Assembly (NCBI GenBank): GCA_017450945.1
Contig: JAFSSP010000007.1
Location: 1-64,000, forward strand
DNA length: 64,000 nucleotides
Origin: Clostridia bacterium
Lineage (GTDB): Bacteria; Bacillota; Clostridia; Oscillospirales; CAG-272
Direction: 5' to 3'
Shown one piece after another: positions 59,149-64,000 of the stretch (the stretch's first letter is position 1; each line of letters begins with the position of its first letter). Below the pieces are notes generated by a model. The model searched no databases, was not told the origin of the DNA, and saw only the letters and a list, made by a program, of their open reading frames with translations. The translations under genes were made by a program, and so were the position numbers.

Positions 59149-60882
59149 ATGCAACAGATCAAACAAACAATTGCCGCATCGATTGTGGATGCGGTTCAAA
59201 AAATCAATTCCGAGGCGTCTCTTTCGGCCGATGAGGTCAAAAGCCTTCTGGAATATCCGCCCGACCCGAACATGGGCGACCTCGCCTTTCCGTGCTTTCG
59301 CTTGAGTAAGATCCTGCGCCGTTCGCCGGTGCAGATTGCCGAAGCTCTTGCGGGACAGCTCTCTGGAGGCCCCATTGGCTCGGTGGAAGCTGTCAACGGA
59401 TATCTGAACATCAAGCTTTCGGACGACTATCTGACCGATACCGTTTTGCCTGAGATCCTCGCAAAAAAGGAAACTTACGGTTCCCAGACCTTTGGCAAGG
59501 GAAAAAAGGTCGTACTCGACTATTCTTCGCCCAACGTGGCAAAGCCTTTTCACATCGGGCATCTTGGCACCACGGTAATCGGGCATTCGCTGCGCAAACT
59601 CCACGAATTTGCCGGCTATGATTGCTTTGGTATCAACTACCTCGGCGACTGGGGAACGCAGTTCGGCAAGCTCATCGTGGCCTACCGTCTCTGGGGCAAA
59701 AAGGAAGAGGTCGAAAAAACCGGTGTGGACGCGCTCGTCGCACTCTACGTGAAGATCAACAATGAGATCAAGGGAGACCCCGAAAAGGGAATCCCTGAAA
59801 ACAAAGAGCTTGCCGACGCGGCAAGAGCCGAGTTCCACAAGCTCGAGACCGGCGACGAGGAGAATCTCGCCCTTTGGAAATGGTTCGTCTCGATCAGCCT
59901 TGCCGAGTATGAGAAGACCTACAAACAGCTTGGCATTACCTTTGACTCCTACCTCGGCGAGAGCTTTTATACCGACAAAATGCCGGCGCAGGTGCAAAAG
60001 CTCAGAGATATGGGACTGCTGAAAATCGACGACGGTGCTTCTATCGTGGATCTTTCCGAGTACAATATGCCGCCCTGCCTGATCCTCAAGCGCGACGGCT
60101 CGACGCTTTATCCAACACGGGATATTGCGGCGGCGGTCTACCGTAAGGAAAATTATCACTTCGATAAAGCCATCTACGTGACCAGCGCTCAGCAGTGCCT
60201 CCACTTTGCCCAATGGTTCAAGGTGGTCGAGCTCATGGGCTATCCCTGGTACAACGAACTCGTCCACGTGCCTTACGGAACGGTTTCGCTCAACGGCGAA
60301 AAGCTGGCGACGAGAACCGGCAACGTGGTGCTTCTCAAAGACCTTTTCGCGCTCGCCGTCGAAAAGGTCAAAGGTGTGGTTGCAGAGAAAAATCCGAACC
60401 TCGAAAACAAAGACGAGATTGCCGAAAAGGTCGGCGTCGGAGCCGTGGTGTTCTACTACCTTTCCAACAACCGCATGAAGGATATTAACTTTGTGCTCGA
60501 CGAAGCGCTCAACTTTGACGGAAACACCGGGCCTTACGTGCAGTACACCTACGCGCGCACCTGCTCGGTTCTCGGCAAAGCGGGGAAGGTTCCCGATGCT
60601 GCCGGCAAGATCACGACCGAAGAGGAAGCAATGCTACTGAAAACGCTCTGCCGCTTCGGCGAAAAAGTGGTCGCCGCCATCGAGGATTACGAACCGAGCG
60701 TCGTCACGCGATTCATCCTCGACGTGGCTTCGGCCTTCAACCGCTTTTATCACAACTGCCCGATCCTCTCTGCTGAGGATGAAGGCACACGCGCTTTGCG
60801 TCTGAAACTGACCGAGGCGACAAAGATCGTACTTGGCAATGCATTTGATCTCATCTGCCTTGCCAAAACCGAAAAAGTCTGA
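59149..60882 (+). CDS. argS: Arginyl-tRNA synthetase
   Basis: 577 residues, class I. It has the N-terminal Add-1 domain (about 1-105), the HIGH motif in SSPNVAKPFHIGHLGTTVIG, and a KMSKS-like stretch around NGEKLATRTGNVV, with LGDWGTQFGKLI and IYVTSAQQCLHF. The C-terminal anticodon domain carries FDGNTGPYVQYTYARTCSVL. The start at 59149 has an AAAGAGG RBS and the normal N-terminus; a longer frame runs into argR. Placement with argR is not the usual order, which is recN after argR. Confidence 0.96.
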   Translation: MQQIKQTIAASIVDAVQKINSEASLSADEVKSLLEYPPDPNMGDLAFPCFRLSKILRRSPVQIAEALAGQLSGGPIGSVEAVNGYLNIKLSDDYLTDTVLPEILAKKETYGSQTFGKGKKVVLDYSSPNVAKPFHIGHLGTTVIGHSLRKLHEFAGYDCFGINYLGDWGTQFGKLIVAYRLWGKKEEVEKTGVDALVALYVKINNEIKGDPEKGIPENKELADAARAEFHKLETGDEENLALWKWFVSISLAEYEKTYKQLGITFDSYLGESFYTDKMPAQVQKLRDMGLLKIDDGASIVDLSEYNMPPCLILKRDGSTLYPTRDIAAAVYRKENYHFDKAIYVTSAQQCLHFAQWFKVVELMGYPWYNELVHVPYGTVSLNGEKLATRTGNVVLLKDLFALAVEKVKGVVAEKNPNLENKDEIAEKVGVGAVVFYYLSNNRMKDINFVLDEALNFDGNTGPYVQYTYARTCSVLGKAGKVPDAAGKITTEEEAMLLKTLCRFGEKVVAAIEDYEPSVVTRFILDVASAFNRFYHNCPILSAEDEGTRALRLKLTEATKIVLGNAFDLICLAKTEKV

Positions 60883-60929
60883 TCTTTCGTTACAGAATTA
60901 CATATACTTTTGAAAGGATACCGAAAACT

Positions 60930-61664
60930 ATGTCTGGACACAGCAAATGGGCGAACATCAAACACAAAAAAGAAAAGACCGATGCCGCACGCGGTAAAAT
61001 TTTTACCAAGATCGGCAAAGAGATCACAGTCGCCGTCAAAGAGGGTGGCGGAGATCCCGTCTCCAACTCCAAACTCCGTGACCTTATTCAAAAGGCCAAG
61101 GCCAACAATGTGCCGAACGACAACATCGAGCGCTGCATCAAAAAGGCCATGGGCTCCTCCGGTGAGACCTACGAAGAGGTTTCCTACGAAGGCTACGGCC
61201 CCAACGGCATTGCCGTCATCGTCAATGCAACGACCGATAACCGCAACCGCACGGCAGGCAACGTGCGCGCCTACTTCTCCAAATATCACGGCAACATGGG
61301 ACAGACCGGTTGCGTGAGCTATCTCTTTACCGACGTCGGTGAGATCGTCATCAACAACGAGGATGGCGATATTGACGAAGATAAACTCATGGAAAAGGCG
61401 CTGGAAGCAGGCGCTACCGATTTCAAATCGGACGGCGAAGTTTTCATCGTCACCACCGAGCCGGACGACGTTTACGCCATTCAGGAAGACCTTGCGAACG
61501 CAGGGTATGAAATTCTCTCGGCCGAGAAGACCAAGACGGCTTCCACATCTGTTACGCTTGACAATGAGGACGACATCAAGTTCATGGGACTGCTTCTCGA
61601 CAAGCTCGAAGAGGACGACGACGTGATGGACGTCTTCCACAACTGGGAAAACTGTGACCGCTAA
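60930..61664 (+). CDS. yebC: YebC/PmpR family protein
   Basis: 244 residues. The pattern MSGHSKWANIKHKKEKTDAA, KIGKEITVAVKEGGGDP, NDNIERCIKKAMG and YEGYGPNGIAVIVNATTDNRNRTA is complete. YebC proteins are reported both as transcription regulators and as ribosome-associated factors that ease translation through proline runs, so the role is best left open. A GAAAGGA RBS precedes the ATG. It overlaps the Nudix gene by 11 bases. Confidence 0.95.
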   Translation: MSGHSKWANIKHKKEKTDAARGKIFTKIGKEITVAVKEGGGDPVSNSKLRDLIQKAKANNVPNDNIERCIKKAMGSSGETYEEVSYEGYGPNGIAVIVNATTDNRNRTAGNVRAYFSKYHGNMGQTGCVSYLFTDVGEIVINNEDGDIDEDKLMEKALEAGATDFKSDGEVFIVTTEPDDVYAIQEDLANAGYEILSAEKTKTASTSVTLDNEDDIKFMGLLLDKLEEDDDVMDVFHNWENCDR

Positions 61665-62073
61665 ACCGCATCGCGAGGTCGTGGCGGGGCTCTTCCTTCG
61701 CAAAAGCGAAGGTGAACCCGAGTTCTTTATCTGCAGACGACCTCCCTACAAGTCGAATCCGCTTCTGTGGGAGTTTGTAGGCGGCAAGGTCGAAGCCGGG
61801 GAGACTCCGCAAGAGGCGCTTGTACGCGAATGCAAAGAAGAGATGGACGCAAACATTGCGGTCGGCGAGATTTATACCGAGGTCGATCACGAGTATGAGG
61901 ATATTTTCATTCATCTGACGCTCTACTTTGCAGAGCTTTTGGAAGAGCCGAAGCTCCTCGAACACGTCGCGTTTGCATGGATCAAGCCCTCGCAGATCAA
62001 AAATTACGCGTTTTGCCCCGCGGACAAACAGATTTTAGCCAAGATTCTTTGCGACTTTGGAACAGTCCGGTGA
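61654..62073 (+). CDS. Nudix hydrolase (MutT-like)
   Basis: 139 residues. The Nudix box is at about 44-66 (GGKVEAGETPQEALVRECKE, then EMDANI); the last part has Asp where a Gly is common, the metal-binding REcxEE being intact. It probably hydrolyses nucleoside triphosphates such as oxidised dGTP, resembling the MutT branch. The start is taken at GTG 61654 inside the yebC end with only a weak GGGAA RBS; no better start fits the conserved VVAGLFLRK. Its stop codon is part of a terminator stem. Confidence 0.88.
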   Translation: MTAKPHREVVAGLFLRKSEGEPEFFICRRPPYKSNPLLWEFVGGKVEAGETPQEALVRECKEEMDANIAVGEIYTEVDHEYEDIFIHLTLYFAELLEEPKLLEHVAFAWIKPSQIKNYAFCPADKQILAKILCDFGTVR

Positions 62074-62090
62074 CATACCGGACTGTTTTG
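62062..62090 (+). terminator. Terminator overlapping the Nudix stop codon
   Basis: A perfect 10-bp stem (ACAGTCCGGT with ACCGGACTGT, loop GACAT) followed by TTTG. The left arm contains the last codons and the first base of the TGA stop (62071-62073). Confidence 0.85.
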
Positions 62091-62114
62091 CCCATTCTTT
62101 GAAAGGAGAATACC

Positions 62115-62732
62115 ATGAAGGTTTTACTAATCAACGGCAGTCCCCATAAATCCGGTGCCGTCTATACCGCACTCCACGAGATGGAGAAAGTTTTTGCAAA
62201 AGAGGGAATCGAGACCGAGATGATCCAGGTCGGGCATCTTTCTGTGCGGAGCTGCGTCGCCTGCAAAAGCTGTTATGCGACAGGAAAATGTGCCATTGAC
62301 GACATCGTCAACGAGGTCACAAAAAAGCTCGAGGAAGCCGACGGCATGGTCGTGGGCAGTCCGGTCTATTTTGCCGCGGCGAACCCGGCGCTCTCGGCCT
62401 TTTTGACCCGCCTGTTTTACAGCTCGCACGCCGACAAGCGCATGAAGGTCGGCGCCGCCATCGTTTGCGCCCGCAGAGGAGGCACGACCGCCGCCTTTGA
62501 CGAGCTCAACAAGTTCTTTACCATCTCTGGCATGCCGGTGGCCTCCGGGCAGTACTGGAACGGCATTCACGGCAACAACGCCGAGGAAGCCGCACAGGAT
62601 GGGGAAGGCCTGCAAATGATGCGCACGCTTGCTTCCAATATGGTCTTTCTCATGAAGAGCATCGCACTCGGAAAAGAGAAGTATGGGCTTCCCGAGACCG
62701 AGCCTCGCGTGCGCACCAATTTCATCCGATAA
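62115..62732 (+). CDS. Flavodoxin-like NADPH-dependent FMN reductase
   Basis: 205 residues. The flavodoxin fold binds FMN: KVLLINGSPHKSGAVYTALH at the N-terminus, the SCVACKSCYATGKCAIDD cysteine cluster (four Cys within 15 residues) and MVVGSPVYFAAANPALSAFL. The cluster is the pattern of iron-sulfur-flavoprotein-like reductases of anaerobes. The electron acceptor is unknown. A GAAAGGAG RBS supports the start. dinB follows after 1 base. Confidence 0.9.
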   Translation: MKVLLINGSPHKSGAVYTALHEMEKVFAKEGIETEMIQVGHLSVRSCVACKSCYATGKCAIDDIVNEVTKKLEEADGMVVGSPVYFAAANPALSAFLTRLFYSSHADKRMKVGAAIVCARRGGTTAAFDELNKFFTISGMPVASGQYWNGIHGNNAEEAAQDGEGLQMMRTLASNMVFLMKSIALGKEKYGLPETEPRVRTNFIR

Positions 62733-62733
62733 G

Positions 62734-63990
62734 ATGGATCGCCTGATCTTTCACATAGACGTCAACAGCGCTTTTCTCTCTTGGGAATCGGCGCGAAGAG
62801 TCAAAAAGGGCGAGAGCGATCTGCGGCTTGTGCCGTCGGCAGTCGGTGGCGACAGAGATCGGCGTACCGGTGTGATTTTGGCCAAATCGATCCCTGCAAA
62901 AAAGTACGGCGTTTCAACCGGAGAGCCGGTTTCCATGGCGCTTCGCAAATGCCCAGAGCTGGTGATCGTGAAGCCGGATTTTCGTCTCTACGCGCAATGC
63001 TCCAAAAAATTCCTTGCAATTTGCCGCAAATATGCGCCGGTGGTCGAGCAGTTTTCGATTGACGAGTGCTTTCTCGACATGAGCGGAACCTCGCGCATCT
63101 ATCCCGATCCGGTTGCAATCGCGCACACGATCAAGGATGAGATTCGCGACAGGCTCGGCTTTACCGTCAACGTCGGGATCGGCCCCAATAAGCTCCTTGC
63201 CAAAATGGCGAGCGATTTTGAAAAGCCCGACAAGGTGCATACGCTCTTTTTTGACGAGCTGGAGGAAAAGTTTTATCCGCTTCCGGTGCGCGATCTCTTT
63301 ACGGTCGGAAGATCCACCGCAAAACTGCTCGACCGCATCAACGTGCACACCATCGGCGAACTTGCATCGCTCGATCAAAAGGCGCTTGACATCATTGTAG
63401 GCGGCAAGTTTGCAAAGCATTTGTATCTGGTTTCGCACGGTTTGGACGATTCTCCGGTTCTTGCCGAGCGCCCCGAGGCCAAAGGATACAGCAACTCGAT
63501 CACGCTCGAGGAGGACGTTACAACGGCCGAGGAGGCAGAACAGGTGTTACTTCTGCTCTCGGACAGCGTGGCAACAAGACTGCGCGCCGACAGTGTGCGA
63601 GCCTGGTGCGTCTCGGTCGTTCTGCGCTCGACCGACTTTACCGACCGGTCAAAACAAATGCGTCTGGATACACCGACCGACAATACCGACGAGGTGTTCG
63701 ACAAGGTCAAAAAGCTTTTTTTGGAGCTTTGGGATGGGGAAGACCCAATCCGCCTTTTCGGGGTTGCCGCTTTCGACGTGACGAAAGAGGAAGGCCAGCT
63801 CTCCTTTTTTGACGATCCCAAAAAAGAAAAAAGCCGCGACGTTGACGAAGTCGTCGATTCGATCCGCGAACGTTTCGGCATGGATACCATTATCCGCGGG
63901 AGCATCTGCAAATCGCCCGTCGTCCCCGGCGGAAGACATCTGCGCCACTCCACCAAAGCGGATGGGGAAGAGAAAAACAAAAAGCAGTGA
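62734..63990 (+). CDS. dinB: DNA polymerase IV (Y family)
   Basis: 418 residues. This translesion polymerase shows the first metal site in FHIDVNSAFLS, a specific GGDRDRRTGVILAKS, the second site SIDECFLDMSG (Asp110, Glu111), the helix-hairpin-helix and the little-finger domain. The beta-clamp motif QLSFF is at about 355-359. The start at 62734 is chosen by the family N-terminus; the RBS is weak because it lies in the flavodoxin gene end, suggesting coupling. SOS control is expected but no LexA box was recognised. It ends 10 bases before the window edge. Confidence 0.95.
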   Translation: MDRLIFHIDVNSAFLSWESARRVKKGESDLRLVPSAVGGDRDRRTGVILAKSIPAKKYGVSTGEPVSMALRKCPELVIVKPDFRLYAQCSKKFLAICRKYAPVVEQFSIDECFLDMSGTSRIYPDPVAIAHTIKDEIRDRLGFTVNVGIGPNKLLAKMASDFEKPDKVHTLFFDELEEKFYPLPVRDLFTVGRSTAKLLDRINVHTIGELASLDQKALDIIVGGKFAKHLYLVSHGLDDSPVLAERPEAKGYSNSITLEEDVTTAEEAEQVLLLLSDSVATRLRADSVRAWCVSVVLRSTDFTDRSKQMRLDTPTDNTDEVFDKVKKLFLELWDGEDPIRLFGVAAFDVTKEEGQLSFFDDPKKEKSRDVDEVVDSIRERFGMDTIIRGSICKSPVVPGGRHLRHSTKADGEEKNKKQ

Positions 63991-64000
63991 TGGTTTTCAA

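Noticed and set aside
1-64000. Mobile elements, prophage, tRNA or rRNA genes
   Set aside because: No transposase, integrase, phage structural gene, long inverted repeat or tRNA-like cloverleaf was seen; the gene content is chromosomal housekeeping and sporulation.

Overview
The window is a chromosomal stretch of an endospore-forming Bacillota, most likely class Clostridia (Oscillospirales/Eubacteriales type). The evidence is the sporulation genes spoIIAA-spoIIAB-sigF, yabP-yabQ, dpaA-dpaB, cwlD and two SpoVB-like flippases, together with hemZ, cdaA, the MEP isoprenoid pathway and small Clostridia-typical proteins. Base composition is moderate and even. Apart from one repeat-rich surface protein at the left edge I see no prophage, IS element, CRISPR array, rRNA or tRNA gene. 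The standard genetic code is used: TGA serves as a stop in many genes, several within ATGA start/stop overlaps.

Layout. 0-2.1 kb: a secreted BspA-type leucine-rich-repeat protein (- strand) made of 69-bp DNA repeats and interrupted by an in-frame TGA. 2.2-7.1 kb: NfeD plus an SPFH/band-7 protein, two polysaccharide deacetylases, a DUF624-like membrane protein and an unknown membrane protein. 7.1-9.4 kb: a small four-cysteine protein and a lysine riboswitch controlling an NhaC-superfamily transporter (LysW type). 9.4-15.2 kb (- strand): rpe, ispF, ispD, rpiB, tsaB, tsaE, a DUF896 protein, rpmB and mtaB. 15.3-18.6 kb: upp, an RluC/D-type pseudouridine synthase, mnmA and trmL. 18.7-23.9 kb: secA, two unknown membrane proteins and a 40-residue peptide gene with its own ribosome binding site (RBS) and terminator. 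23.9-25.6 kb: the sigma-F operon.

25.7-39.5 kb is a long + strand run: cdaA, a stub where cdaR is expected, an FAD dehydrogenase, an RseC-like protein, recJ, relA, dtd, hemZ, a uridine-kinase-like protein, mtaD and a SpoVB-like flippase. 39.5-42.0 kb: hup-rqcP-yabP-yabQ-divIC-smpB. 42-47.4 kb: acpP (-), a comEC lacking its nuclease-like domain, dpaA-dpaB and a convergent flippase. 47.5-52.6 kb: rubredoxin, polA, radA (-) and cwlD (-). 52.7-64 kb: nusB, a TsaD paralogue, xseA-xseB-ispA, a divergent PAP2 protein, tlyA, nadK, argR, argS, yebC, a Nudix hydrolase, a flavodoxin-like reductase and dinB.

Functional themes are endospore development, tRNA modification (t6A by TsaB/TsaE, ms2t6A by MtaB, s2U by MnmA, Nm34 by TrmL), isoprenoid precursors, second messengers (c-di-AMP, ppGpp) and DNA repair. 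No complete undescribed system stands out. The best leads are local oddities: the interrupted LRR gene, the hairpin between a Shine-Dalgarno and its start codon, the 40-aa peptide gene, the YbbR-less stub after cdaA, the 143-nt yabQ/divIC overlap and the TsaD-like paralogue.
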